This document shows positions 1 to 9,958 of a stretch of DNA of 64,000 bases, piece by piece. Position 1 is the first letter of the stretch, and the number at the start of each line of letters is the position of its first letter. The stretch comes from Phymatolithon calcareum. Lineage: Eukaryota > Rhodophyta > Florideophyceae > Hapalidiales. The stretch covers positions 744,001 to 808,000 of the forward strand of contig OZ345361.1 in NCBI GenBank assembly GCA_977006965.1, read 5' to 3'. A program made the translations under genes and the position numbers. Under the pieces are notes generated by a model, which worked only from the letters and a program-made list of their open reading frames with translations, was not told the origin of the DNA and made no database searches.

Positions 1-734
1 CCAACGCCCGACACTCGCGAATGGTACTTAAGCGCGCGGCAGTAGCCCGCGACTGCGACCGCGGCCAAGCCTCCCTCTTCTCCCCGCCCGCCCACAACCT
101 TCTCTATCCTAGCGACAGCCTCACTCTTCTCACAAAGTACAGTTAATTGTCAATATGCCATGTCCATCAAACAGAAACCTGAGCCAGGAAACTCCCATAT
201 TGCGCGGGGTGCATGATGGCAAAGATGACTGGGAGGCTCAGCACCATGGCAGCAACGAAGGGCAATGAACCTAGCACGAAAGCGAGGTTAGCATTACAGC
301 TAGCCGATTGCTTATGTGCATCGGCCTCACTCCCGCCTTGCAAGCCCAGTAGTCAGGGAATGCGCCGAGAGTGTAGCCGACGTTGCTGTTTGACGCGTAT
401 TAATAAAGTCATATTTCAGGGTACGGAATTGGAGCACCACTTAAGCCTAGGCGATATTATGATTCCTCGTGCTCTTCGAAGAACACAATAAAAGCCGCCG
501 AACTCATCCGTCGATGGAGTTCGGCAAGCAAGTAAGAAAACAACCATCGAAGATTGCTTCACAACGATAACGAGGGATAAGGTCCTTGACCTTAGACCTC
601 GACGAGGACATACCGGCTCCAAAGTTGCTCATCGCGAGTAACCCCAGTCGTGTGTTCAAGATTGAACCGACTCCTAAGTTGCTCATTGCGATTACCGCTA
701 GCCGGTCTCAATAACAAGCTCGAAACTGAAATTT
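1..734. other. Left-margin sequence without a supported gene
   Basis: The first ~150 bases are C-rich and pyrimidine-rich and could be the upstream region of a gene outside the window. A diverged direct duplication lies near 620-700: two copies of a ~20-bp stretch beginning aagttgctcat, about 58 bp apart. The short frames here show no domain or composition supporting coding. Confidence 0.4.
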
Positions 735-1379
735 TGCGACAATGTGGGGACTAACATCGGATGATTTTCCACTATGGCCGCGGTTGCGGGCTACAACGTA
801 ATCGCAGTGGAGCCTTTTCCTGAGAACATTGCGCTACTGCAACACACTTTATGCCTGGCCCCTGAAGAACTTCGTAACCGGGTTACCTTGATACCCTATG
901 GCTTGGGTAACCAAGACAACATCAACTGCGAATTGAGGCGACACAAGCAGATAAACCTTGGAATCGCTCACATGATTTGCAACTGCAGCTCTAATGCGCA
1001 GACTATCAGAAGAATGAAGCAATCAGGGTACACTAATGCTGCCAAAGTGAACGTGTATCGTCTAGACACGTTGATTGCAGAAGGAATGGTCCGTTTCTCA
1101 GGCGATAGCAGAGTCGTCATGAAAGTAGATATTGAAGGATTTGAAGGATTTGCAATGGAAGGTGCACAGAAATTTCTTGTCGACTATGCACCACGAGTCA
1201 TTTTCTCGGAGTATGCTCCGTTCATGATTGAGCAAGCGGCCCAATCCATGGGTGAATCTGTGGAAATGTCACTGTCGAGGCCTCGCATGTTCTTGGATTT
1301 CATGACCGCCGCTGCATACAATCACTCAGCCATAGCTCAACATGCGATTCAGAATGTCGTGTTTACTCGTAGAGAATAG
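735..1379 (+). pseudogene. FkbM-family methyltransferase relic (in-frame TGA, 5' end missing)
   Basis: The reading frame matches the C-terminal two thirds of an FkbM-type (Methyltransf_21) SAM-dependent methyltransferase. Visible elements are the post-motif-I strand (VIAVEPFPENIALL), the VKVDIEG-like strand (MKVDIEGFEGFAMEGA) and a following hydrophobic strand (PRVIFSEYAP). The SAM-binding glycine motif lies upstream of the first ATG (774) in the same frame, as NVGTNIG, but is followed at once by TGA at 762-764 where the family usually has an aromatic residue. No usable start or N-terminal region is seen upstream, so this is probably a truncated pseudogene. An intron-containing gene with a sequence error is the alternative. 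The family is known to methylate small molecules or glycans; the substrate here is unknown. Confidence 0.7.
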
Positions 1380-2952
1380 CATAAGATCATTCCATCCAAG
1401 ACGGCAACTGCGCCGTGTCTAATCAAGCTTCATCGTAAGTTGCTCCGCTACAACACGAACAGTTCCATACCAATATAATTCGTTGGTGATTCTTTTCTCT
1501 CGGACAAAGAAAGGTTGTCAATACAGCGACTTGAGAAGATGTCAAAAGCACGCCAAAGTTACCTTAGTCCTACATCTCTTTCTATTGGGCACGCCTGTTG
1601 TACGCCTGCTGCATTTATACTCGATTTCGAAGTCAATTTCCCTGCTGAGCAATGGCTTCTTGTTCAGTATTTAATTCTTCATTGAGCGCTTCGTCAAACC
1701 TCCACTGCAAGCATCTTGTGCTATTGTTTATTTCTCTTCAATAACAGCTCTTCCACACGGTCCGCATGAAACTCAAACCGCATGTTTCAGTAGATGCCGG
1801 GTGCAACTCCAGAATTGGGCAGAAGTCGCAGTTTTCCAAAACGAATGCACAGTATCCGAATATTGTATTCCCACGTCAAATCTAAAGTGCCACTCCAATA
1901 ATTGGCCTTTCCCTTGGGACCTGTTTGGGTTCGTAAATAACCCGGGGCCTCTGGGAAACATCCAGCACGGTGTTTCCAGGGGCCGCCTGGGCCCATCTGT
2001 TGTCGAGGAAGCTCCGCAGTTCACAGCACTGTGCACAGCATATACTCAGCGGATGAACCCTACTCATGCATCCTCATATCATACTATGAGCTCTCCGCGC
2101 AATCATTGTCTCACCAATTTCTTCCGCGGTCACATTGTAATATTGAGCTGTAATTTTTTTAATTTCGCTATGATACGACTTCAATACTTGAATAACCTCG
2201 ATTTTTAAATATCAGGGTAGCTCACATTGCCTGTGCAAAAATCGAGGATCGACTGGTACGATATCACTACTGTTCTAAATGACCACTGTAGTTGTCATTT
2301 GGATTTTAGGGGCGAGTTTATTACACGGTTACGTAACTCCAATGACCACTACAGTGGTCATTTGCAACTAGTTGCTGGGACATCGACAATCCCTGACCTT
2401 GCTATCACTGCTTGTTATACGAACTGCAAACGTGAAGCCTGACTTCATGTAGGACCAGTACCGAAGCACGCAATGAAAAACACACTAGTTGCAAGATTTG
2501 GATGAATGAATGGCTTGTCCTACATTCTACTGAAGCAGCACCCATTCGAATGAGAGACCTCTATCAGTACTTAGGCATTCTTCATTTATCTGACTTAACG
2601 GGCTTGAGTTTTGAGAAGACGATCGAAATACAGAGCGACCTTGGGAGCATTATTCTTTCGCTAGAAAGAATAAGATTCATAAGCAACCACATTCTGGCAT
2701 ACTCTGCGATTGGTCGAGGGACTTATATACGACCACGTGGGGAGCTCAAAGAGACAGGACGCAATTTCTTGGCAGTTTTGAGGGAGGTGGCGTACTTTTC
2801 ATTGCTGTAATCTATTGTCCAAGCAATAGCATTGCACTCTGCTACCTTACACTTCAACGTCGTGTCTCGTTCGTGCTGGCCTGGGCTCATGTCCAGAGCC
2901 CAACTGAAACGAATGACTAATTAAGGGGCTGATTGAGCTGGTGGGAGTTGTG
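1380..2952. other. Intergenic stretch without a supported gene
   Basis: It contains short frames (for example 1801-2208 and 2502-2810, plus strand) with no recognisable domain. Two copies of an 18-bp palindromic motif lie near 2280-2360. The last ~70 bases (about 2883-2952) weakly resemble the C-terminal coding end of a Copia-type pol followed by a G-rich tract. That would suit the left edge of an LTR beginning at 2953, but this is a hint only. Confidence 0.35.
2280..2360. repeat. Two copies of palindromic TGACCACT-N2-AGTGGTCA motif
   Basis: A perfect copy with 8-bp arms and a 2-base centre lies at 2343-2360. A degenerate copy lies at 2280-2297. The perfect 18-mer recurs at 13575-13592 and a degenerate form at 11840-11857. 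Most copies are followed by T-rich sequence. Function unknown; it could be the end of a short inverted-repeat transposon or a protein-binding site. Confidence 0.6.
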
Positions 2953-2968
2953 TGTTTACAATACTACT
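2953..2968 (+). mobile_element. Probable left fragment of an older LTR split by the gypsy insertion
   Basis: If the gypsy element and one target copy are removed, this segment (TGTTTACAATAC then TACT) joins the sequence at 10346. A candidate LTR then runs from TGTTTACA to ACTCTAAAACA at 10737, with complementary TG..CA ends, a TATATA-like box near 10422 and a total length of about 408 bp. A G-rich tract precedes it. No partner LTR is in the window, so the family assignment (Copia-like) is weak. Confidence 0.35.
2964..2968. repeat. Target site duplication CTACT (left copy)
   Basis: The five bases before the left LTR are CTACT, identical to the five bases after the right LTR (10341-10345). A 5-bp duplication is typical of Ty3/gypsy integrases and fixes the element's ends. 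Confidence 0.95.
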
Positions 2969-3349
2969 TGTGGGGGAGAAAAAGGACGAAGAGAGAAAGA
3001 TGGGGAATGTTTTTTGTTTTTGTTTTGGGGGCTCTTTGTCGCGGACGGTGAGCTGCCTTCCTTCTCGCCGAAGTTCGAAGTAGGATACTATATAAACTAG
3101 CGCTAGGTTTTGCCGGAGCTCTTGCGAGCAGCACCCAGCTCACTGTAAGACTAACTAAACGAGGGGACAATTAAAAAAATATAACTCTATTGGAGATCTG
3201 CCTTCGTCGGCGAATTTGTAAACGGTACACCGCCAACCTGCCGACATTGGCAAGCAACCGGATGCGCTGGGTATGATAGTAGGAGCACTGATTCTTTTGG
3301 TACGTTCCAGCGTAGTCAATCAACAACACCGCCAATATTGGTGTCAGCA
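2969..3349 (-). repeat. 3' LTR of the gypsy element
   Basis: In element orientation it begins TGCTGACACC and ends CCCCCACA, giving canonical TG...CA termini. A TATA-like box (TTATATAG on the minus strand, near 3087-3094) would lie in U3 and drive transcription. The base composition upstream of this LTR (GTTGGGGCCCC on the minus strand) is not a clean polypurine tract. Confidence 0.95.
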
Positions 3350-4458
3350 GGGGCCCCAACTGGGACGGCGCTCGTCCCGACGCCGGCGATCTCACCACCT
3401 AGAACAGCATCGTGCAATCCGACATGACACACAATCGCCGCAACCGACTGCAATGCGGCACGGAACATCGGGGCGGGACCGGCTGCCTCGAACATGGAAC
3501 CGGCAAACTTTGTACGTGCGTTAGTGGGACGAGTTGGCGACTTGCGCGGCGGAATTGCACTGGACCTCTGGACTGACGCACGGGTTTCTACCGGTGTCTT
3601 CTCGGCGCGTGGGCGTTTGCACGGGGTGGCGGCGTGGCGAAGGTCGTGCGGATTGCGATGTGTATGTGTCGGTTGTTGCGGCGGTGGGGGTTTTTGCAGC
3701 ACGAGTACGGTCGCTAATGGTGATCCGGTCAGACCGTCGAGATTGCCCACCGCGAGCGAGAATGTGTCCGCACCGCGCGAATGGCACGCAATTGAAAGAC
3801 CCAGGGATTCGATCGATCTTGGATCTTTACATGTGGTGGGGACGTCTCTTTTTGACGCGGATGCAAGCAATGCGCGCGGCGACGCGGTACTTGTGCAATC
3901 GTGCATATTGCGTGTTCATGGCAATGGATTTCTCTTCCCGGACGAGGTGGTGCGTGGATGCGGATGGGATGCAGGAGGATCTGGGTGATGTTGCCTGAAG
4001 GTATGGTTGTTGTCGTCGCTTTTGTGTTGGTGGGCGGCATGATTTTGCGGGTCGTCGTGATGGGCATGTTCGACATGCGTTGACGGTTGGTGTTCAGACG
4101 GGAGATCCATTCCACATGTGGGCAGTGCGGGCGGATGTGCGACGATGGGATCATGATGAGTTGGGGTGGGAGCGTGCTCTTCAAGGTTGTGTGCGGTGTG
4201 CCCCTCATGGTGGATATCGTGATGAGATGCATGGTGTAGGTCATGGTGCGGAGCATGATGCGGATCTTGGTGTGCCTCATGGTGTGCCTCTTGATGAGAG
4301 ACATGGTGTTCGACATGTTGCGGTGCATGATATGGGTCGTGGTGTACTTCATGGTGTGCCTCGTGATGAGAGGTATGGTGCACAGCATGGTGCGGAGCAT
4401 GATGCGGATCTTGGTGTGCCTCATGGTGTGCCTCTTGATGAGATGCAGGGGCTGACAC
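3316..4458 (-). pseudogene. His-rich repeat third ORF of the gypsy element, interrupted by TGA
   Basis: Downstream of integrase a separate frame starts at ATG 4458. It encodes about 180 residues dominated by short His-containing units (HHEAHQDPHHAPHH-type) over roughly the first 90 residues. A TGA at 3916-3918 stops it. The same frame stays open for ~200 more codons and ends inside the 3' LTR at 3316; this second part is Ser/Thr/Pro/Arg-rich with a PPPPQQP tract. It is not recognisable as an envelope protein. It could be an accessory protein binding metal or nucleic acid, or a captured minisatellite that happens to be open. Two other frames across the same repeat are also open because of the short repeat period, so coding is not certain. 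Confidence 0.45.
4242..4443. repeat. Imperfect tandem repeat, 144-bp period, in the His-rich ORF
   Basis: A ~58-bp block at 4242-4299 recurs exactly at 4386-4443. The spacing of 144 bp is 48 codons, so the frame is kept. Within each unit a shorter periodicity (catggtgtgcctc-like words) produces the regular His spacing. It is the source of overlapping open frames on both strands. Confidence 0.85.
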
Positions 4459-5293
4459 ATATCGGTCTCGGAGTGGTCGGCAACGGGTCGGTATCGGTGG
4501 CAGCCATTAGAAGCAAGAAGGAAGTGATGCGAAGGACGGAAACAAACTGGAACCCGAAGAGAGGATAATGGAAACCGATGTTATTGTGAGTGTTTTGACA
4601 CTGTTTTTATGAAGCGCTTCACAGTTGAGGCGAGGTGGTCGACTTGTTTCTGATGATGCTTTTGGTACTGTCTTTGCGTGACGACGATTCTGCAGGTAGC
4701 GACGGAGGCATGCGCGATGGCGAATTGGTCGTGTGTGAAACAGGACGATATGAACGATGGATGCTCCGCTGTTTTTGTCGTTGGTTCTAAGGAAGTTTGA
4801 TATTGTGCCGGCGGCGGGATGGACTTGTAGAGGTCCTCGACGAAATGATCTGCTTAAGGCCTCTCCTCACTCCTGTGGTGACGTACTTCGTACATGTGTC
4901 CCGCTTTCTCTGGCGTGAGTGCGGTAGTGGAGGACGGCTGACGGCTGATCGTTGGATCCCGTGAGGTTACACGCAACCTTTCGCAATCATTGCGGCAGTC
5001 TATTGAGGGCCCCCGAGTGGTCTCGGGGGAGCAGGGGTGTCCGGTCTTGGCTTCGGCCTCGATGTTGTAATCCTCCCCCACTACCAAGCACGATATCGGT
5101 TCGCCGATGCGGAGATGATTCAGGATGGAGGGCCGAGCACAGCGAATCTGCTGGTGGGCAGTTCGTGTCTTATGCGTATTACCTCGAACTCTTTCTTCCG
5201 TCGCCGGCATGGTTGATGTACACGGAGGGCGACTGGAGATCAAGGTGGATGTTGATGAAGGTGGGGCATTGTGTTTGAGCGGTGGAAGTGGCA
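4459..5293 (-). other. Gypsy internal region between integrase stop and His-rich ORF
   Basis: The integrase frame stops at 5294. A different minus-strand frame is open from there to 4854 and reads as a Pro/Ser/Thr-rich tail. It overlaps the end of integrase, so it could be reached by a frameshift, but no slippery site is evident and the composition is unremarkable. The remainder (4459-4853) shows no supported coding. Confidence 0.4.
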
Positions 5294-6778
5294 TTAATGG
5301 CTGGTTGTAGTACCTGACCGTTGAACCGGTACGGATGGTGTGTGCGCATGTCGTGCCGAAGAGTGGGACACTGAACTGCTGCCCTCTCTCTGGTAGTACC
5401 GTGTTATACGGCGGGCATGAATACTCCGGCGCGATCTTCGTCCGGAGGAAGTCTGTAGTGCATACCTGGGGTGGTCTGCAGCCGTGACACGGAAAGGACC
5501 AAACCATTTTGATGTCCCGAAAGGTAACTTGAATCCCATCTGCGCGGTGTAGTTGTAGAGCAAGACGTCGTCTCCAACATTGAATGTGGCTTTCGGTTTT
5601 GTTCCGGGAGAAACAACTCTGCTCGCGCGCTTGCCTAGTATAGTTGTTACCTCTATTTCGCGGGCTTGATCTGGTCGGTTCGAAACGGAATGTGTGCGAC
5701 TCTCGGTGAATCTCGGCACAACGCCGTACAGGAGCTCGAAAGGTGAAAAGCCCCTCGGACCTGGGCGTCGGCGGTACCCTGCAAGAACGGATGACAGAGC
5801 TTTGTCCCAACTGGCAGTGGCGCTTCCAATTGTCTTGTGTAAAGCCGATTTCAACGTGCGGACCATCCTTTCCACTCTTCCATTTGATGATGGCGAGTAC
5901 GGAGAAACGAAACGCCATGTCGTGTTTATATTACTGGCGTAATCTTGAGTATGCGCCGATGTGAACTGAGTACCGTTGTCGCTCAATATATTCCGAGGAG
6001 CTCCGAACGGTTGGACAATATGTTCGCGAATGAACTTGACGACGTCTGTACTGAGCGCGTTCGGAAGTGCGGCAGCAATCGGCCATCCGGTCAAGTGCTC
6101 GACCCCGATGAGGAGGTAGCGATTTCCTTTGTGCGAGCGCGGCAGTGGTCCGGCGAAATCTAACGACCATGTGTCAAAGATGCCGCTTACCGGCTGGCGT
6201 TGTGTAGACCTGTACTTAGCGTACGGCTTGCTTTTTTGGCACTCTTCGCACGTGCGGACGTGCTTAGCGACCTCGTTGCGCATAGATGGCCACCAATATC
6301 GGTCGGAGATAATCTTGTATGTGGCGCGGAAGTCCCAGTGTCCGATGTCATCATGAAGCGAAGTGATGATCCCTTCCCTGTTTTGAACATTCGGGATATA
6401 CCGTGCACCTTTCTTCGTGCGCCGAAATAGCTTCGATCCAGCGCCAATAAAGTTCTTAGCTTTCTTCTTTACGGCTCTTGAGTATCCCGGTGGCTTGTTT
6501 CCCGGTCCCTGGAACGTCTCAAGGTACTTGGCTACATCTGCAAGTGACTGTTCGACCGTCCCAGCGGAAGAAACGAATGCACAAGGTTCCGGTTTGTGAC
6601 AGTCCCGTTTGTGCGGGCTCCGTGAACAGTAGTCAGCGTTCCCATTCGCTTTTCCTCGTCGGTACTGCACTTCGAAGTCATAGTCTGCCAGCAAACATAG
6701 CCACCGTGCAATCCTCCCGTGGGGGTCCTCCTTGTTGAAGGTATGCTGAAGTGCTTGCTGGTCGGAGAAGAGCACAAC
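5294..6778 (-). CDS. Gypsy pol, distal part: end of RNase H, integrase
   Basis: This is the in-frame continuation of gag-pol after the TGA at 6779-6781; there is no ATG of its own near the start. It opens with the end of RNase H (LFSDQQALQHTF). It then has an integrase H-H-C-C zinc domain (HWDF...CEECQKS) and the catalytic core with the DDE triad: D in SLDFAGP, D in LSDNGTQF, E in NGRVERM. The C-terminal part has the GPF/Y-like WFGPFRV motif and a basic, Ser-rich tail. Integrase inserts the cDNA into the genome with 5-bp staggered cuts, matching the CTACT duplication. Without stop readthrough this part would not be made. Confidence 0.93.
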   Translation of the reverse strand, partial: VVLFSDQQALQHTFNKEDPHGRIARWLCLLADYDFEVQYRRGKANGNADYCSRSPHKRDCHKPEPCAFVSSAGTVEQSLADVAKYLETFQGPGNKPPGYSRAVKKKAKNFIGAGSKLFRRTKKGARYIPNVQNREGIITSLHDDIGHWDFRATYKIISDRYWWPSMRNEVAKHVRTCEECQKSKPYAKYRSTQRQPVSGIFDTWSLDFAGPLPRSHKGNRYLLIGVEHLTGWPIAAALPNALSTDVVKFIREHIVQPFGAPRNILSDNGTQFTSAHTQDYASNINTTWRFVSPYSPSSNGRVERMVRTLKSALHKTIGSATASWDKALSSVLAGYRRRPGPRGFSPFELLYGVVPRFTESRTHSVSNRPDQAREIEVTTILGKRASRVVSPGTKPKATFNVGDDVLLYNYTAQMGFKLPFGTSKWFGPFRVTAADHPRYALQTSSGRRSRRSIHARRITRYYQREGSSSVSHSSARHAHTPSVPVQRSGTTTSH

Positions 6779-9700
6779 TCAGTTGGATAAGAGGAAGTGT
6801 CTGAACTTCTTAAAAGCAAACACGACGGCGAGGGCCTCGCGCTCGAAAGTGCTGTAATTGCGCTCAGCTGGAGTGAGAGTGCGACTGCCGTACTGAACTG
6901 GATGTTCACGACCGTCATCATCAAGTTGCGATAGGACTGCTCCAACTGCCTGCGATGAGGCATCAGTTGCGACAATGAAAGGCTTTTCCATAACCGGAAA
7001 AGCGAGGATCGGGGCCTGGCAGAGCGCGTCACGAAGATGTTCGAAAGCCTCCTCCATGGAGCCGGTCCATTCAAAGTCGACGTTGACGGACGTCTTCTCG
7101 TGGAGTGGACGCGCGATCTTTGCGAATCCATTAATGAATCGTCGGTAGTACGAAGCAAGACCCAGGAAAGACCTCAGCTCCGTGCGTGTCGTCGGCCGGG
7201 GGGCGTTCTTAATTAACTCAATCTTGTCTGAATCCACTTGAATACCGTCTTTGTCAACGACGTGGCCAAGAAGCTTGATGCGGCTTTGGATGAACTGACA
7301 CTTTTTCATCTTCATACGCAGACCATGCTTGGCGAGCTTCTTGAACATGGATTCAAGGTGTTGGAAGTGCTCGGTAAAGTTCTTGGAATGGATAACAATA
7401 TCGTCAAGGTACACGCGTACAAAATCCATCCCCTGAAAAAGTTGGTACATCATGCGCTGGAATGTGGCGGGCGCGTTCATTAGGCCGAAGGGCATGACCT
7501 CGAACTGAAATGTTCCGTACTTGCACACGAATGTCGTCTTCTCCTTACAAGTATCGGCCATTTTTATCTGCCAGAACCCGCTGAAAAGGTCAACGGTAGA
7601 AAACACGGTACTTCCTGAGAGATCCTCGATAATCTCATCAGGACGGGGTAGTGGCCATCGATCAGGAGTCATGAGCTTGTTCAATTTCCTGAAATCGACA
7701 CAAAACCTCGGCGCACCATCTGACTTGTTCGCAATGACGACAGGAAAGGACCAGGCAGAGGTTGCAGGGCGGATAATACCGGCATCAAGCATGCGCTCGA
7801 CTTCGTTTTTGACAATCGCGTTGTGTACCGGAGGAAGACGACGAGCACGATGATAGATAGGGTTGTCGGAGGTAAGGGAGAACGAATGTGTGGTTGGAAC
7901 AGTGGACAGGCGGAGGTCATCAAGTGACTCAGCAACTATGTCGTGAGTCTGGAGCAGGTTAATGAGCTTTTTTCGGGATTCATTGTCAAGGTGGGTAGTC
8001 TTCTGGTAGATGATAGGCACTTCTACAGGTTGGTCGTTCTCGACGGCAACCTCATTCAGTGCGAGAACCATTCCATCATCTTCGTCATCCAAACCGAAGA
8101 CGTGGTCAATGTATGAATCGGAGTCTGAACTGGAATCAGAATCACTCTCCGACTCCGAAGTAAACTCTTCGTCATCGGTGGAGTCAGCCTCGCGCGGTTC
8201 ATGGATAAGGTTGAGCTTGACCTTAGATCCACCGTATTTTATGGTAACGATGCTGCGACCGATGTCCATCTTGGTCCTGAGCTTTTTAAGAGTCTGCATA
8301 CCGATGATTAGATTGTATGTCGAGCTCGCGGAGACGAGGAACGTGATGGGTACGCGGACGCTGTCGAAGGTAACTGCGACTTCTTCAGCAATACCAAGGC
8401 AGTCTTCTGTGTCCCCGGAGTAGTCCTCAAGCCTGCGTCGGGTATGGGTGGGGATTATGTGAAGCTGCTTGGCGAGCTCGCCGGACATCACGTTCGGGAT
8501 TGCGCCTGTGTCGATAAGGGCATACACATCCCGGTTGCTGAGTTGAACTTTGGCAAACACGTGGCGATTGGCAAGCTTGACAGGTGCCACTATTTTCTCT
8601 GTGTCAATGATTTGAACGTTGGTTGTTTTCTTCGATTGACTGCGGCGAGAGATTAGTTTCTGAAGATCCCCTCGAGCCTCAATTGCATCTCCACGAAGGA
8701 GTTGCCCGAAGGAGAGACCGGTGGGGGCTTGAGCGAGGTTAGACATTAAGTCGTACTTCTCAACCCTGCTGCCAAGCTCTTTGGCCGCGGTGTTCCTCGT
8801 GGCTTTACGGGTTGGCTTTTTCTTCATCTTCCTCGCCACACGACTCGGGATAGTCTTTTGGACGGAGGGAAGGGTAGTTGGTGAGCGAGAAACTTGCATC
8901 GGCTCATCTTCCCCCTCTAGACGAGGGTTCTTGGGACGCGGTTCGCCATCCGCAGTACGCTTGACGGCGGCGATGTCCTGGTTGTTGTCCGACTCACACC
9001 CCTCGGGAGAGACTTCATCTGGAGCGAGAGTAAGAACGTTCGTATTCTCTGCAGGCGGCAAAGCTCCGTCTTGAGGAACCGGATGTGCCTGGGGGCGCTG
9101 CTGCTGACGAGCTATGGCTTGGTCGATTTCATGACGCTGCTTGGAGTAGCAGGCAACTTCGTTGTGCCCCCACTTCTTGCAAAAGCGGCACTTCATCTCC
9201 TTCATAGGGTTGTCCCTGCACTGGGTGGACACGTGACCCTCAGCCTTGCAATAGCTGCAATTTTTGGGGCGACCACCAGGCTGGAGAACTTCTTTTCTCT
9301 GGGAGATGACTAAGGCGAGTTCGCTCATCTGATCGCAGAGTTTGTCGATCTTCTTCTCTGCGTCAGACTGGATGGCAACATGCGGACCTGCTCCATGTAC
9401 GACACCGGCGGGAGCGGCGTTGTGTCCAGTACGATGGATCATTTTTTGTCCTTCGGCATAGCTGGAACAAGCGTCCTTGATCTCATTAAAGGAAGCTGCT
9501 CCTCGAAGCAGAACAAACTGGAAAAGAGACGGAGATGATGAAATGGCCTCACGGAGGAGACCGCGCATGGCGGACTCGTTGAACTTGGCTTCACCATAGA
9601 GCTTTTCAGCTTTGTAAACGAATGCGTCAACGTCACCTCCGGTGTACTTGAGTGTGACGGCTTCACGCATGATGGATTCTTGGCTGCGACGCGGAGCAAA

Positions 9701-9937
9701 CTCGGCGAGGATGCTTGCTTTCACCAGAGCGTAGTCCTTGGATTCAGGAGTAGGGGTGTCATCGCGGACAAATTTGTCGTAGTAGAAGTCGAAGGCCTTT
9801 TCGGTCAGATGTTGAACGACTCGCTCAGCCTTCTCCTCGACGGAGGCTTCTTTTTGGACAATGTTCTCGAAGATGTAGAAGAACTTCCTGGCGTCAGTCT
9901 TGCCATTGTAGGTCAGGAGCTCACTCGGAGGCGCCAT
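6779..9937 (-). CDS. Gypsy gag-pol, proximal part: gag, protease, RT, start of RNase H
   Basis: The frame is 1,052 codons from ATG 9937. Gag occupies about the first 270 residues and ends with two CCHC zinc knuckles (CSYCKAEGHVSTQC and CRFCKKWGHNEVAC) for RNA binding. An aspartic protease has its active site at ALIDTGA (~residue 474). A Ser/Asp/Glu-rich spacer precedes reverse transcriptase, with FCVDFRKLN, MPFGLMNAP and the catalytic YLDD (~residue 843). RNase H begins with ATDASSQAVGA (~987). The frame ends with TGA in the middle of RNase H while the same frame continues directly into integrase. The start lies only a couple of bases past the primer binding site, so the leader is nearly absent. 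Confidence 0.95.
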   Translation of the reverse strand: MAPPSELLTYNGKTDARKFFYIFENIVQKEASVEEKAERVVQHLTEKAFDFYYDKFVRDDTPTPESKDYALVKASILAEFAPRRSQESIMREAVTLKYTGGDVDAFVYKAEKLYGEAKFNESAMRGLLREAISSSPSLFQFVLLRGAASFNEIKDACSSYAEGQKMIHRTGHNAAPAGVVHGAGPHVAIQSDAEKKIDKLCDQMSELALVISQRKEVLQPGGRPKNCSYCKAEGHVSTQCRDNPMKEMKCRFCKKWGHNEVACYSKQRHEIDQAIARQQQRPQAHPVPQDGALPPAENTNVLTLAPDEVSPEGCESDNNQDIAAVKRTADGEPRPKNPRLEGEDEPMQVSRSPTTLPSVQKTIPSRVARKMKKKPTRKATRNTAAKELGSRVEKYDLMSNLAQAPTGLSFGQLLRGDAIEARGDLQKLISRRSQSKKTTNVQIIDTEKIVAPVKLANRHVFAKVQLSNRDVYALIDTGAIPNVMSGELAKQLHIIPTHTRRRLEDYSGDTEDCLGIAEEVAVTFDSVRVPITFLVSASSTYNLIIGMQTLKKLRTKMDIGRSIVTIKYGGSKVKLNLIHEPREADSTDDEEFTSESESDSDSSSDSDSYIDHVFGLDDEDDGMVLALNEVAVENDQPVEVPIIYQKTTHLDNESRKKLINLLQTHDIVAESLDDLRLSTVPTTHSFSLTSDNPIYHRARRLPPVHNAIVKNEVERMLDAGIIRPATSAWSFPVVIANKSDGAPRFCVDFRKLNKLMTPDRWPLPRPDEIIEDLSGSTVFSTVDLFSGFWQIKMADTCKEKTTFVCKYGTFQFEVMPFGLMNAPATFQRMMYQLFQGMDFVRVYLDDIVIHSKNFTEHFQHLESMFKKLAKHGLRMKMKKCQFIQSRIKLLGHVVDKDGIQVDSDKIELIKNAPRPTTRTELRSFLGLASYYRRFINGFAKIARPLHEKTSVNVDFEWTGSMEEAFEHLRDALCQAPILAFPVMEKPFIVATDASSQAVGAVLSQLDDDGREHPVQYGSRTLTPAERNYSTFEREALAVVFAFKKFRHFLLSN

Positions 9938-9938
9938 G

Positions 9939-9956
9939 GCCCTGCTGGGGGTACCA
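9939..9956 (-). other. Primer binding site of the gypsy element
   Basis: Two bases inside the 5' LTR the minus strand reads TGGTACCCCCAGCAGGGC. It starts with TGG, the complement of a tRNA CCA end, as expected for minus-strand priming. I cannot name the tRNA with confidence. The gag ATG (9937) follows almost immediately. Confidence 0.7.
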
Positions 9957-9958
9957 AA

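Noticed and set aside
3729-4568. Other long frames across the His-rich repeat, on both strands
   Set aside because: The short repeat period keeps several frames open. Only one is in the element's orientation with a downstream in-frame continuation.
4854-5918. 354-codon minus-strand frame overlapping integrase
   Set aside because: Its first ~200 codons are a shadow of integrase in another frame. Only the tail after 5294 could be real, and that lacks support.
762-6781. Reassignment of TGA to an amino acid in this genome
   Set aside because: Intact genes here end in TGA (25430 PH protein, 44658 dsRBD/exonuclease copy 2) with homology ending at that point. Interruptions occur only in mobile or decayed frames.
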